Assembly (NCBI RefSeq): GCF_016862075.1
Contig: NZ_BOMG01000125.1
Coordinates: forward strand, 1 to 51,476
Source of the DNA: Actinoplanes couchii
GTDB lineage: Bacteria; Actinomycetota; Actinomycetes; Mycobacteriales; Micromonosporaceae
Reading direction: 5' to 3'
DNA: 51,476 bases
The translations under genes were made by a program, and so were the position numbers. Each line of letters opens with the position of its first letter. Positions within the stretch are counted from its first letter, which is position 1. Shown piece after piece: positions 25,262 through 33,741 of the stretch. The notes under the pieces are model-generated. The model saw nothing but the letters and a program-made list of their open reading frames with translations. It did no database searches and was not told the DNA's origin.

Positions 25262-26040
25262 GGCCGTCTCCGTTGCAGGGCGGTGTCGAAGCGGCGGGCG
25301 CTGTCGACGAGCGTGCGGGTGTACGGGTGGGACGGCTCGGCGATCACCCGGGCGATCGGACCGGACTCGACGATCCGGCCGTCGCGCAGCACGTGGGTGT
25401 CGTGCACGACCCGGGCGGCGACCGGCAGATCGTGGGTGATGAACAGCAGCGCCGTGCCCTGTTCGGTGACCACCCGGTCCAGCAGGTCGAGGATCTCGGA
25501 CTGGACGGTCACGTCGAGCGCGGTGGTCGGTTCGTCGGCGATCAGCAGCCGCGGCTTGCAGGCCAGGGCCATCGCGATCGCCACCCGCTGGCGCTGGCCG
25601 CCGGACAGCTGATGCGGGTACGACCGGGCGATCCGATCACTGTCGGTCAGGCGTACCGCAGCAAGGTTGTCATGCACCGCGGACCGTAGGGCCGCGCCGC
25701 GCAACCCCTGGAACCGCCGCAGTGGCGCGGCGATCTGCCGCCCGGCGGTCATCAGCGGATCGAGAGCGGTGAGGGGTTCCTGGAAGACGACCGCCGCGAC
25801 CTGCCCGCGACCCTGCGGCGCGGTGATCATGTCGGCGCCGTCCAGGCGGATCTGACCGGAAGCGGTCAGCCCGGGCGGGAGCAGGCCCATCATGGCGAGC
25901 GAGGTGAGCGACTTGCCGGAACCGGACTCGCCGATCAGAGCGACCCGGTCCCCGGCGCCGACGGCGAACGAGACGTCCTCGACCAGGGTTTTTCCGGACG
26001 CGTCGCGGATGGTCAGGCCGTCCACGGTGAGAAGGGTCAT
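25258..26040 (-). CDS. Peptide-type ABC transporter ATPase (DppD-like)
   Basis: The 260-residue protein has Walker A GESGSGKS near residue 38, LSGGQRQR near residue 145, LLIADEPTTALD near residue 165 and SHPYTRTLV near the C-terminus, as in OppD/DppD. ATG 26038-26040 overlaps the stop of the permease (ATGA). The long in-frame extension to 26898 is the shadow of the permease gene. Confidence 0.94.
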   Translation of the reverse strand: MTLLTVDGLTIRDASGKTLVEDVSFAVGAGDRVALIGESGSGKSLTSLAMMGLLPPGLTASGQIRLDGADMITAPQGRGQVAAVVFQEPLTALDPLMTAGRQIAAPLRRFQGLRGAALRSAVHDNLAAVRLTDSDRIARSYPHQLSGGQRQRVAIAMALACKPRLLIADEPTTALDVTVQSEILDLLDRVVTEQGTALLFITHDLPVAARVVHDTHVLRDGRIVESGPIARVIAEPSHPYTRTLVDSARRFDTALQRRRP

Positions 26041-26831
26041 CGGACGCTCCGGCGTAGTCCGTCGGCGGTCAGGTTGACGCCGATCACCAGCATGACCAGG
26101 GCGATCCCGGGCGCGAGCGCGGCGACCGGCGCGGTCAGCACGGTGGCCTGGGCCTCGAACAGCATCCGGCCCCAGGAGGCGTTCGGCGGGGGAGTGCCGA
26201 GGCCGAGGTACGACAGGCTGGCCTCGGCGAGCACCGCCAGACCGGCCTGCAGGGCGAGGTTGACCAGCACGGTCGGCGCGATGTTCGGCAGCACGTGGTC
26301 GACCACGATCCGCGGCCAGGAGATGCCCGCCACCCGGGCGGCGGTGATGTAGTCCTTCGACAGCACCTGCTTGACCAGCACCCGGGTCAGCCGGGCCACG
26401 ATCGCGGCCATCGCCAGCCCGATCGCGAACACCGCGGTGGCCAGCGACGCGCCTGCTCCGGCGACGATCAGCATGGCCAGCAGCAGGGTCGGGAACGCGA
26501 TCAGGATGTCCAGCACGACCGCCACCGCGTCGTCGAGCCAGCGGGACGCGAACCCGGCGAGCAGCCCGGCGGTCACCCCGAGCAGGCCGCCGACGGTGAC
26601 CGCGCCGAGCGCGGTGCCGATCGCGATGCGCCCGCCGATCAGCAGCTGGGTGAACAGGTCCCGGCCGAGTTTGTCGGTGCCGAGCAGGTGCTCCCCGCCG
26701 GGTGGGGCGAGTCGACCGCCGGAGGTGTCGTCCGGGGAGAACGGCAGCCAGACGTACGACAGCAGCACCCCGCCCACCACGATCAGCACCAGCAACAATC
26801 CGGCGTACAGGTGCAGCGACCGGCAGCTCAT
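26037..26831 (-). CDS. Peptide-type ABC transporter permease (DppC-like)
   Basis: This 264-residue permease has five to six membrane helices, an LLGTDKLGRDLF motif after helix 1 typical of DppC, and the EAA loop AARVAGISWPRIVVDHVLPN. ATG 26829-26831 is preceded by GGAGGGGG; an upstream start at 26864 is possible. It pairs with the DppB-like protein and ends in an ATGA overlap with the ATPase. Confidence 0.93.
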   Translation of the reverse strand: MSCRSLHLYAGLLLVLIVVGGVLLSYVWLPFSPDDTSGGRLAPPGGEHLLGTDKLGRDLFTQLLIGGRIAIGTALGAVTVGGLLGVTAGLLAGFASRWLDDAVAVVLDILIAFPTLLLAMLIVAGAGASLATAVFAIGLAMAAIVARLTRVLVKQVLSKDYITAARVAGISWPRIVVDHVLPNIAPTVLVNLALQAGLAVLAEASLSYLGLGTPPPNASWGRMLFEAQATVLTAPVAALAPGIALVMLVIGVNLTADGLRRSVR

Positions 26832-26904
26832 GCGGCCCCCTCCGCTTCGCTCCGGCGCCCGCATGAGTTTTGACCTGTGCTGGATGATTCGCTCGCAAGC
26901 TCGC

Positions 26905-27861
26905 TCATGAAGCGGCCCGGTGCAGCAGGCGCGGGTCGACCAGGCGCTGGGCCAGGTCGCCGAGGAACCCGACGACCAGCACGGTCGCGGTGCTAACCAG
27001 CATCACGCCCTGGATCACCGGGTAGTCGTGCTGGCTGATGCCCTTGGTCAGCATGCCGCCGAGGCCGGGCAGGGTGAAGACGCTCTCCACGACGACCGCT
27101 CCCAGGAAAGTGGTGGCCAGTTCCATGGCCAGGACCGCGATCACCGGGACCGCGGCGTTGCGCAGCCCGTGCCGCAGGAACGCCTCGACCGGCCCGGCGC
27201 CGAGCGCGCGGGCGGTGCGCAGGAAGTCGGCGTTCAGCACGTCCAGGGTGGCGGCGCGCACGTAACGGATCAGCGACGCCGACATCACCAGGGCGATGGT
27301 GACCACCGGCAGGATCAGGGCCTCGACCGCCGCGGCCGGGTCGCCCCAGCCGTCGGTCGGGAAGCCTCCGGCCGGCAGCAGCCGCAGGTTCAGGGCGAAG
27401 ACGGTGACCAGCAGCAGGCCGACCCAGAACGCCGGGACGGCGATGCCGAGCTGGGCGACCGCGTTGATGACCGGGCCGTACCAGCGGTCGGCGCGGGCCG
27501 CGGCGAGCACCCCGACCGGCACCGCGATCAGCACCGCGAGGACAAACGCGGCGAGGGTGAGCGGGACCGTGACCGGCAGCCGGCCGGCGATCTCGTCGCC
27601 CACCGGCAGTGTGCTGATCAGGGAGTGGCCCAGGTCGAGGGTGGCCACGTCGTGCAGCCAGGTGAGGAACTGGGAGAGCAGTGGCGCGTCCGTGCCCAGC
27701 TCCCGCCGGGCGGCCTCGATCTGCTCGGCGGTCGCACCGACCGGGAGCAGGGCGTTGGCCGGGTCGCCCGGCAGGAGCCGGAGGAGCACGAACAGCGCCA
27801 CCGCCGCGAGGAACAGCGACCCGAGCAGGATCGCCGTCCGTCGCAGCAGGTAGCGGATCAT
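26905..27861 (-). CDS. Peptide-type ABC transporter permease (DppB-like)
   Basis: The 318-residue permease begins MIRYLLRRTAILLGS, a typical DppB start, with six predicted helices and the EAA-type RTARALGAGPVEAFLRHGLRN. Its ATG overlaps the binding-protein stop by one base (TGATG). Length and order match the A-B-C-D-F layout of dipeptide/oligopeptide importers. Confidence 0.94.
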   Translation of the reverse strand: MIRYLLRRTAILLGSLFLAAVALFVLLRLLPGDPANALLPVGATAEQIEAARRELGTDAPLLSQFLTWLHDVATLDLGHSLISTLPVGDEIAGRLPVTVPLTLAAFVLAVLIAVPVGVLAAARADRWYGPVINAVAQLGIAVPAFWVGLLLVTVFALNLRLLPAGGFPTDGWGDPAAAVEALILPVVTIALVMSASLIRYVRAATLDVLNADFLRTARALGAGPVEAFLRHGLRNAAVPVIAVLAMELATTFLGAVVVESVFTLPGLGGMLTKGISQHDYPVIQGVMLVSTATVLVVGFLGDLAQRLVDPRLLHRAAS

Positions 27862-29345
27862 CAGCTCTTGACGATCCCGTACGCGAAGAACTGGGCGTTC
27901 AGGCCGTTGACCGGGTAGCCGGAGAGCTTCGACGAGGCGACCACGATCTGCGGGTAGAGGTAGAGCCAGTCGCTGGCCGCCTCCTCCGCGATGATCTTGT
28001 TGGCCTGCTGGAGCAGGGTGGTCTGCTCGTCGGCGGTCGCGGCCTGCTCGGCCTTGTTCACCAGGTCGGTGACCTGCTTGTTGTCGTAACCCCAGTAGAA
28101 GTCGGGGTTGCCGTACCAGACCACGTCACGGTCGTTGACGTGCTCCTGCAGCGTCGCCGCGAAGTCCCGCTTCTGGTAGACCTTGGTGTACCACTCGTCG
28201 GCGGTGATCGTGTTGATGTTCACCGTGACGCCGACCTTGGCCAGTTCGGTCTTGATGAACGTGGCGGCCGTCGGGTGCGGGTCGTAACTCGGGGTGTCCA
28301 GGCTGAACGTGAACCCGCCCGCGAACCCGGCGTCGGCCAGGAGCTTCTTGGCGTTCTCCACGTTGTACGCGTTGACCGCGGTCAGGTCCTCGTACCACGG
28401 GTCGGTGGGCGGGACCATCGAGCCGATCAGCGTGCCGTACTCGCCCCAGACCGAGGTGAGCAGCTTCTGGTCGTCGATGGCCTGGCTGACCGCCTGGCGC
28501 ACCTTGACGTTGTCGAACGGCGCGACCTTGTCGTTGAAGGCGAGCAGCAGCTTGGTCGTCGACTTGCCGTCGTTGACCTTGAAGTCGGCGTTGCCGTCGA
28601 ACTGGGCCAGGGCGTCCGGGCTCTGCTCGCTGGTGACGATGTCGACAGCGCCGGTGAGCAGCGCGTTGTTCAGCGCGGTCGCGTCGGTGAAGTAGTGGAA
28701 CACCACACCGGCGTTCTTCGCCGCGGTGCCCCAGTAGCCGTCGAACTTCGTCAGCGCCAGCGTCGAGCCGCGCTTCCACTCACCCAGCTTGTACGGGCCG
28801 GTGCCGTCCGCCGTCGTGGTCAGCTCGCCGGCCGCGGTGTTCACGACCGAGATGTAGCTGAGGTTGTAGACGAACGAGATCGACCGGCTGGACAGAGTGA
28901 ACTCGATCGTGGTGTCGTCCGGCGTGGCGATCGACTTGATCACCGCAAGGTTGCTCTTGCGGGCCGACTTCGAGTTCTCCGCGGTCACCCGCTCGACGCT
29001 GGCCTTCACGTCGGCCGAGGTCAGGGCCTTGCCGGAGTGGAACTTCACGTTCGGCTGGAGGGTGAACGTGTAGGTCAGGCCGTCGTCGCTGACCTTCTGG
29101 TCCTTGGCGAGCAGCGGCTCGACCTTGCCGTCGTCGGTGAGCTTGAACAGGCCCTCGTAGACGTTGCCGCTCAGGGCCTCGGTGACGCCCTGACCGCCGC
29201 CGGCGGTGTTGTCCAGGTTCTGCGGCTCGTAGACCGAGCCGACCTGGATGATCTTCTGTTCGGGGCTGGCGTTTGTCGCCTCGCCGCCGGAGGAGCAGGC
29301 CGCCAACATGCCCGCCAGGGCTAGCGCTGCTATGGCCTTTTTCAT
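27861..29345 (-). CDS. Solute-binding lipoprotein of a peptide-type ABC importer (SBP_bac_5)
   Basis: The 494-residue lipoprotein has a signal peptide with lipobox LAAC (Cys17) and a family 5 solute-binding domain, including YEPQNLDNTAGG near residue 38 and YTFTLQPNVKFHSGKALT near residue 92. AAAAGGA precedes the ATG. In clusters with LLM monooxygenases and DUF1684 such transporters are usually assigned to sulfonate, thioether or glutathione-type sulfur sources rather than peptides; the actual ligand cannot be read from the sequence. Confidence 0.93.
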   Translation of the reverse strand: MKKAIAALALAGMLAACSSGGEATNASPEQKIIQVGSVYEPQNLDNTAGGGQGVTEALSGNVYEGLFKLTDDGKVEPLLAKDQKVSDDGLTYTFTLQPNVKFHSGKALTSADVKASVERVTAENSKSARKSNLAVIKSIATPDDTTIEFTLSSRSISFVYNLSYISVVNTAAGELTTTADGTGPYKLGEWKRGSTLALTKFDGYWGTAAKNAGVVFHYFTDATALNNALLTGAVDIVTSEQSPDALAQFDGNADFKVNDGKSTTKLLLAFNDKVAPFDNVKVRQAVSQAIDDQKLLTSVWGEYGTLIGSMVPPTDPWYEDLTAVNAYNVENAKKLLADAGFAGGFTFSLDTPSYDPHPTAATFIKTELAKVGVTVNINTITADEWYTKVYQKRDFAATLQEHVNDRDVVWYGNPDFYWGYDNKQVTDLVNKAEQAATADEQTTLLQQANKIIAEEAASDWLYLYPQIVVASSKLSGYPVNGLNAQFFAYGIVKS

Positions 29346-29355
29346 GATGTTTCCT

Positions 29356-29385
29356 TTTAGTTGCTGAATCCCTTTAGTTGCTGAA
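29356..29385. repeat. 13-bp direct repeat duplicating the end of the DUF1684 gene
   Basis: tttagttgctgaa occurs at 29356-29368 and 29373-29385 (17-bp offset). The second copy contains the final codons (FSN) and stop of the DUF1684 gene; the first lies in the 28-bp gap before the binding-protein gene. The downstream ribosome site AAAAGGA is next to it. Confidence 0.85.
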
Positions 29386-30045
29386 GAGGGGGAGCTTCTC
29401 GCCTGCCGAAACCGGCACGGCGATCCGGTTCTGCGGCGGCGGCATCGGGCAGTTGTAGTGCTCCGAGAAACCGCACGGCGGCACGAAGGCCCGGTTGAAG
29501 TCGAGCACGGCCGTGTCGGTGAACGGTTTGCGCTCGACGACCAGGAACCGGCCCGCGCCGTACGTCACCTTGCCGTTGGTGGGGTCGCCGAAGACCAGCA
29601 GCAGCGTGCCGTCGTCGTCGAACGCGTTCAGCACGTAGTCCTGCCCGGCGATGGTGACGTGCAGGTCACCGGGAACCGGCAGGTCACGGGTGAACCCGGT
29701 GTCCTGGGCGTGCTGGAACGGGACGCGGCGCTCGCCCGGCACGTCGACGTACCGGCCTTCCAGGACCCATTCCGGGTCGTACGGGAAAGTGTCGATCTTT
29801 TCGAAGGTCTTGATCGCGGGCGAGGCGGCGTCCCAGAGGCGCACCCCGTGCTCCTCGGCGCCGGTGCGCGGATCGCGGCGGACCAGCCGGGTGGCGGTGA
29901 CCGTGGCGGGCTGACCCTCCAGGGCCGCCTCGGTGTCGCTGGCGCCCCAGCGGGTCTCGATCAGGGCCAGGTTGCCGGTGGGGGCGGTCACAGCCCGGTG
30001 CCGGGCCTGCTGCCAGCGCGTGTGCGCCTCTGTGGTGCTTGTCAT
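29374..30045 (-). CDS. DUF1684 protein at head of the transporter operon
   Basis: This 223-residue protein shows DUF1684 hallmarks: FGDPTNGKVTYGAGRFL, then LDFNRAFVPPCGFSEHYNCP with conserved Cys/Asn, and PPPQNRIAVPVSAGEKLP at the end. DUF1684 is of unknown function but commonly accompanies LLM monooxygenase/ABC sulfur clusters. ATG 30043-30045 (MTSTTEAH) is chosen; ATGs further out are less likely. It is first in a six-gene minus-strand operon. Confidence 0.85.
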   Translation of the reverse strand: MTSTTEAHTRWQQARHRAVTAPTGNLALIETRWGASDTEAALEGQPATVTATRLVRRDPRTGAEEHGVRLWDAASPAIKTFEKIDTFPYDPEWVLEGRYVDVPGERRVPFQHAQDTGFTRDLPVPGDLHVTIAGQDYVLNAFDDDGTLLLVFGDPTNGKVTYGAGRFLVVERKPFTDTAVLDFNRAFVPPCGFSEHYNCPMPPPQNRIAVPVSAGEKLPLFSN

Positions 30046-30091
30046 GACGACCCCGATGTTGATCTTGTGGTGGCTCGTCAACCCTATCTTC

Positions 30092-30107
30092 CGGGTAGGT
30101 TTACCCG
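30092..30107. promoter_or_regulatory. Inverted repeat in the divergent sulfur-locus promoter
   Basis: CGGGTA-ggtt-TACCCG is a perfect 6-bp inverted repeat with a 4-nt spacer. It sits centrally in the 123 bp between the divergent DUF1684/transporter operon and the LLM monooxygenase pair, suitable for one regulator to control both. Confidence 0.5.
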
Positions 30108-30134
30108 CCATGGTCACGGTGGTCACAGCACCGG

Positions 30135-30162
30135 TTGACGTTTCCTCTAACTCCTATAGGTT
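30135..30162 (+). promoter_or_regulatory. Candidate promoter of the LLM operon, possibly leaderless
   Basis: TTGACG at 30135-30140 and TAGGTT at 30157-30162 are 16 bp apart, a plausible -35/-10 pair. Transcription would start about 7 bases later at 30169, which is the GTG start codon itself, so the first monooxygenase may be read from a leaderless mRNA. There is no Shine-Dalgarno sequence. Confidence 0.5.
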
Positions 30163-30168
30163 CAATGG

Positions 30169-31287
30169 GTGACACGATTCCATCTCGCCGTCGCCCTCGA
30201 CGGCGCGGGCTGGCATCCGGCCGCCTGGCGCGACCCGTCCGCCCGCCCCCACGACCTGTTCACCGCCGCCTACTGGACCGGCCTGGTCACCGAAGCCCAG
30301 CGTGGCCTGCTCGACTTCGTCACCATCGACGACGCCCTCTCCCTCCAGCAGGCCACCCACTTCATTCCGGACGACCGCGTCGACCAGGTCCGCGGCCGGC
30401 TCGACGCGCTGCTGATCGCGGCGCGTGTCGCACCCCACACCGCGAACCTCGGCATCGTGCCCACCGTCACCACCGCCGACACCGAGCCGTTCCACACCTC
30501 GAAGAACATCGCCACCCTCGACTACGTGAGCACCGGCCGGGCCGGGGTGCAGTTCCGGGTCGGCGGCTTCCGGGACGCCACCCACTTCGGGCGGCGCCCG
30601 GCCCTGGAGATCAGCCGGGAGAACCTGCGCAGCCCGGAGATCGAGCAGGCCGTCGCCGAACGGTTCGACGAGGCCGCCGACTACATCGAGGTGGTGCGCC
30701 GGCTCTGGGACAGCTGGGAGGACGGCGCCGAGATCCGCGACGCCGCCACCGGGCGGTTCATCGACCGGGATCGGCTGCACCGGATCGACTTCCAGGGTGC
30801 GCACTTCTCGGTGCGCGGGCCGTCGATCACCCCACGACCGCCACAGGGGCAGCCGCTGGTGACCGTTCTCGGACACTCGGAGATCCCTTACACGCTGGCG
30901 CAGCGGCAGGCGGACGTGGTTTTCGTGACCCCGGCCGACGCTTCTTACATCGCGGTGGAGGGGCCCAAGGTCTTCGCTGACCTGGTGGTCTTCCTCGGTT
31001 CCGACAAGGCGCGGCTGGATGAGCTGGATGGGGAGCAATTTCTTAGCGATGCCCGGATTGTCACGGAGGGTCTGGCCGACAAGATCGAAGAACTTCAGCA
31101 GCTCGGGTACGACGGAGTAAGGCTGCGCCCGGGTGTCCTACCGGTGGACCTGATCGCGATCGTCGACGAGCTCGTGCCGGAGCTGCAGCGCCGGGGCCTG
31201 TTCCGTACCTCCTACGAGGCGTCGACGCTGCGCGGGCACCTCGGACTCGACCGCCCGGCCAGCCGCTACCAGGGGGCATCCCGATGA
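30169..31287 (+). CDS. LLM-class flavin-dependent monooxygenase
   Basis: The 372-residue luciferase-like (TIM-barrel) protein begins TRFHLAVALDGAGWHPAAW and has the LDYVSTGRAGVQFRVGGF region near residues 120-140 and LWDSWEDGAEI near residue 183, typical of the NtaA/SnaA/DszA subgroup, which uses FMNH2 to cleave C-S or C-N bonds. Its stop overlaps the next gene by ATGA. With the transporter it probably releases sulfur from an organosulfur compound. Confidence 0.9.
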   Translation: MTRFHLAVALDGAGWHPAAWRDPSARPHDLFTAAYWTGLVTEAQRGLLDFVTIDDALSLQQATHFIPDDRVDQVRGRLDALLIAARVAPHTANLGIVPTVTTADTEPFHTSKNIATLDYVSTGRAGVQFRVGGFRDATHFGRRPALEISRENLRSPEIEQAVAERFDEAADYIEVVRRLWDSWEDGAEIRDAATGRFIDRDRLHRIDFQGAHFSVRGPSITPRPPQGQPLVTVLGHSEIPYTLAQRQADVVFVTPADASYIAVEGPKVFADLVVFLGSDKARLDELDGEQFLSDARIVTEGLADKIEELQQLGYDGVRLRPGVLPVDLIAIVDELVPELQRRGLFRTSYEASTLRGHLGLDRPASRYQGASR

Positions 31288-32609
31288 CTCGTAAGCAGAT
31301 CATTCTCGGTCACTACCTCGGCGGCGTGAACCACTCGACGGTCTGGTCCGATCCGGCGGCCGGAAGCCAGATCGACTTCGCGTCGTTCGTACATGCCGCA
31401 CAGGCCGCCGAACGCGGGAAGTTCGACTTCTTCTTCCTCGCCGAAGGTCTCGCGCTGCGTGAACGGGACGGGCAGATCTTCGACCAGGACGTGATCGGGC
31501 GGCCGGACGCGATCACCGTGCTCACCGCGCTGGCCGCGGTCACCGAGCACCTCGGCCTGGTCGCCACGGTCAACGCCACCTTCAACGAGCCGTACGAGCT
31601 GGCCCGCCAGCTGGCCACCCTGGACCACCTGTCCGGCGGGCGGGCCGGCTGGAACATCGTCACCTCGTCGGACGCGTTCACCGGCGGCAACTTCCGGCGC
31701 GGCGGGTTCTTGAAACGAGAAGACCGATATGTGCGGGCCGAGGAGTTCCTGGCCGTCGCCCGGCAGCTGTGGGACTCGTGGAACCCCGACGACATCGTCG
31801 CCGACCAGGCGAGCGGGACGTTCCTGCGGCGGCCGGACGCCGGGGCGTTCGACTTCGCCGGGAAACAGTTCACCGTCAACGGGCGGTTCACCACCCCGCG
31901 CAGCCCGCAGGGGCAGCCGGTGATCCTGCAGGCCGGGATCTCGTCGGAGGGCCGCGAGTTCGCCGCCGGCGGGGGACCGGACGCGATCTTCTCGCCGTAC
32001 CACACGCTCGCCGAGGCGCAGGCGTTCTACCGGGACATCCAGCAGCGGGCGGCTCCGTACGGCCGGGCGCCGAAGATCCTGCCCGGGGCGTCGTTCGTGC
32101 TCGGCGACACTCTCGCTGAAGCCGAGGAACGGCATCGAGAGATCAGCCGCGCGCAGATCACCGGGCGGGGCGCGCAGATCCTGCTGGAGACCGTCTGGAA
32201 CCGGGACCTGTCCGGTTTCGATCCGGACGGACCGCTGCCCGACGTGGATCCCACCCCGGACGCGCCGCTGTTCATCCAGGGCCGGGCCCGGATCCACCCC
32301 GACCCGTTCGCAACCGTCGCCGAGTGGCGGGCGATCGCCGAGGCCAACAAGTACTCCCTGCGTGACCTGGCGATCCACGTCTTCAGCCGCACCGAGTTCA
32401 TCGGCACCCCCACCCAGGTCGCCGACCGCCTCGACGCGTTCGTCCAGAACGACGGATCAGACGGCTTCATCATCGGCTCGCACCTGACCCCGACCGGCAT
32501 CGACGAATTCGTCGACAAGGTGGTGCCGCTGCTGCAGGAGCGAGGTTCCCTCCGCACCGACTACGAGGGCTCCACACTCCGCGACAACCTGGGGCTCACC
32601 GTTTCATAG
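31284..32609 (+). CDS. NtaA/SnaA/DszA-type FMN-dependent monooxygenase
   Basis: The 441-residue protein has the subgroup pattern: DFFFLAEGLALRE near residue 50, DAITVLTALAAVTEHLGL near residue 74, LATLDHLSGGRAGWNIVTSS near residue 110, and RYVRAEEFLAVARQLWDSW near residue 150. Family members desulfurise or oxidise organic substrates with FMNH2 supplied by a separate reductase; none is encoded next to it. It shares an ATGA overlap with the upstream paralogue and overlaps the convergent DHFR-like gene by 14 bp. Confidence 0.93.
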   Translation: MTRKQIILGHYLGGVNHSTVWSDPAAGSQIDFASFVHAAQAAERGKFDFFFLAEGLALRERDGQIFDQDVIGRPDAITVLTALAAVTEHLGLVATVNATFNEPYELARQLATLDHLSGGRAGWNIVTSSDAFTGGNFRRGGFLKREDRYVRAEEFLAVARQLWDSWNPDDIVADQASGTFLRRPDAGAFDFAGKQFTVNGRFTTPRSPQGQPVILQAGISSEGREFAAGGGPDAIFSPYHTLAEAQAFYRDIQQRAAPYGRAPKILPGASFVLGDTLAEAEERHREISRAQITGRGAQILLETVWNRDLSGFDPDGPLPDVDPTPDAPLFIQGRARIHPDPFATVAEWRAIAEANKYSLRDLAIHVFSRTEFIGTPTQVADRLDAFVQNDGSDGFIIGSHLTPTGIDEFVDKVVPLLQERGSLRTDYEGSTLRDNLGLTVS

Positions 32610-33144
32610 CGCTTTGGTAGCGCAGCACCACCACGCCGCTCGGCAACGGTGTCGCGTCACGCAGGGTGAAGTGGTGGGGCGCGAACGCGGTCGCGGCCAG
32701 CGGGATGCCCGCGCCGGCGATCATCGGGTTGAGTTTGATCACCAGCTCGTCGATCGCCGGCAGCAGCTGGCCGGCCAGATCACCGCCGCCGGCCAGCCAG
32801 ATGTCCAGGCCGGGGCGCTGTTTCAGCTGCTTCACGACGGTCAGCGGGTCGGCCGTCTCCCGCTTCAGGGACCGGGAGAAGACGATCTCCTCCAAATGTT
32901 CGTACGGCCGGGAGATGCCCGCCTTCAGGGCAGGCTCGTAGGTGTTGCGGCCCATCAGCACGGTGTCGAAGACCCGGTTGGGTGGGGTGCCGGGGCCGCG
33001 CACGTGGCTGGGCAGCGTCTCCGGATAGGTCTCGCGCATGTAGTCGATCACGTCGGCGCCGGACTGGAAGAAATCCCACGACCCGTCCGGCGCGGCGATG
33101 AAGCCGTCGATGCTGGCGGCCACGAAGTACACGAGCTTTCGCAT
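32596..33144 (-). CDS. Dihydrofolate-reductase-family (RibD C-domain-like) protein
   Basis: The 182-residue protein begins MRKLVYFVAASIDGFIAAPDG and has VLMGRNTYEPAL near residue 63 and IWLAGGGDLAGQLL near residue 115, the NADPH-binding pattern of the RibD_C/DHFR-like family. The usual role is NADPH-dependent reduction of a pteridine, pyrimidine or unknown substrate. It is divergent from a TetR regulator 48 bp away. Confidence 0.9.
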   Translation of the reverse strand: MRKLVYFVAASIDGFIAAPDGSWDFFQSGADVIDYMRETYPETLPSHVRGPGTPPNRVFDTVLMGRNTYEPALKAGISRPYEHLEEIVFSRSLKRETADPLTVVKQLKQRPGLDIWLAGGGDLAGQLLPAIDELVIKLNPMIAGAGIPLAATAFAPHHFTLRDATPLPSGVVVLRYQSAMKR

Positions 33145-33146
33145 GG

Positions 33147-33168
33147 TCCACTACCCTTCATCCACTAC
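33147..33168. promoter_or_regulatory. TCCACTAC direct repeat between DHFR-like and TetR genes
   Basis: tccactac occurs at 33147-33154 and 33161-33168, 14 bp apart (start to start), in the 48 bp between divergent genes, followed by a partial inverse gtggt at 33176-33180 and a TATAGC-like -10. It may be part of the TetR operator. The evidence is positional only. Confidence 0.4.
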
Positions 33169-33192
33169 ATCTGTCGTGGTTAAAGTATAGCC

Positions 33193-33741
33193 ATGGTCAA
33201 GAACCCGCAACGCCGTGCCGAACTCGCCGACGCCGGGCTGCGGGTGCTCGCCGACGCCGGGGCCCGCGGGCTTACCCACCGGGCGGTCGACACCGAGGCC
33301 GGGGTGCCCACCGGTACCGCCTCCAACTACTTCCGCTCCCGCGACGACCTGCTCGGCGCGCTGGGCGAGCGGATCTTCGAGCGGTTCGCCCCCGACCCGG
33401 ACTTCACCGCGACCGACATGACCGGCTACCTGCGCTACATCGTCGAACGCACCACCCGGGAACCGTTCCTGACCCGCGCCCTGATCGAGTTACGGCTGGA
33501 AGCGGCCCGCCGGCCCGGGCTGGCCACCGCGCTGGGCGGCATGCTGCGGCAGGGGTTCCGGGCCGACGTGACGTTCCACACCGGCACCGGGCTGCCCGGC
33601 GGAGCCTTCGAGATCGCCCTGCTGCACTACGCGATCGACGGGCTGCTGCTCGACATGGTCACCACCTCGATCGGCGCCGGGGTGGACCCGGACCAGGCGA
33701 TCCGGGCATTCGCCGAGCGGCTCATCCCTCGCACTCCCTGA
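33193..33741 (+). CDS. TetR-family regulator
   Basis: The 182-residue protein has an HTH around residues 15-50 (GLRVLADAGARGLTHRAVD, then GVPTGTASNYFRSRDDLL) and a short C-terminal domain. By position it controls the divergent DHFR-like gene. Its end overlaps the convergent GNAT gene by 20 bp. Confidence 0.9.
   Translation: MVKNPQRRAELADAGLRVLADAGARGLTHRAVDTEAGVPTGTASNYFRSRDDLLGALGERIFERFAPDPDFTATDMTGYLRYIVERTTREPFLTRALIELRLEAARRPGLATALGGMLRQGFRADVTFHTGTGLPGGAFEIALLHYAIDGLLLDMVTTSIGAGVDPDQAIRAFAERLIPRTP

Noticed and set aside
26041..26898. N-terminal extension of the DppD-like ATPase over the permease gene
   Set aside because: It reads the permease in another frame; ATG 26040 overlaps the permease stop in the usual ATGA manner.
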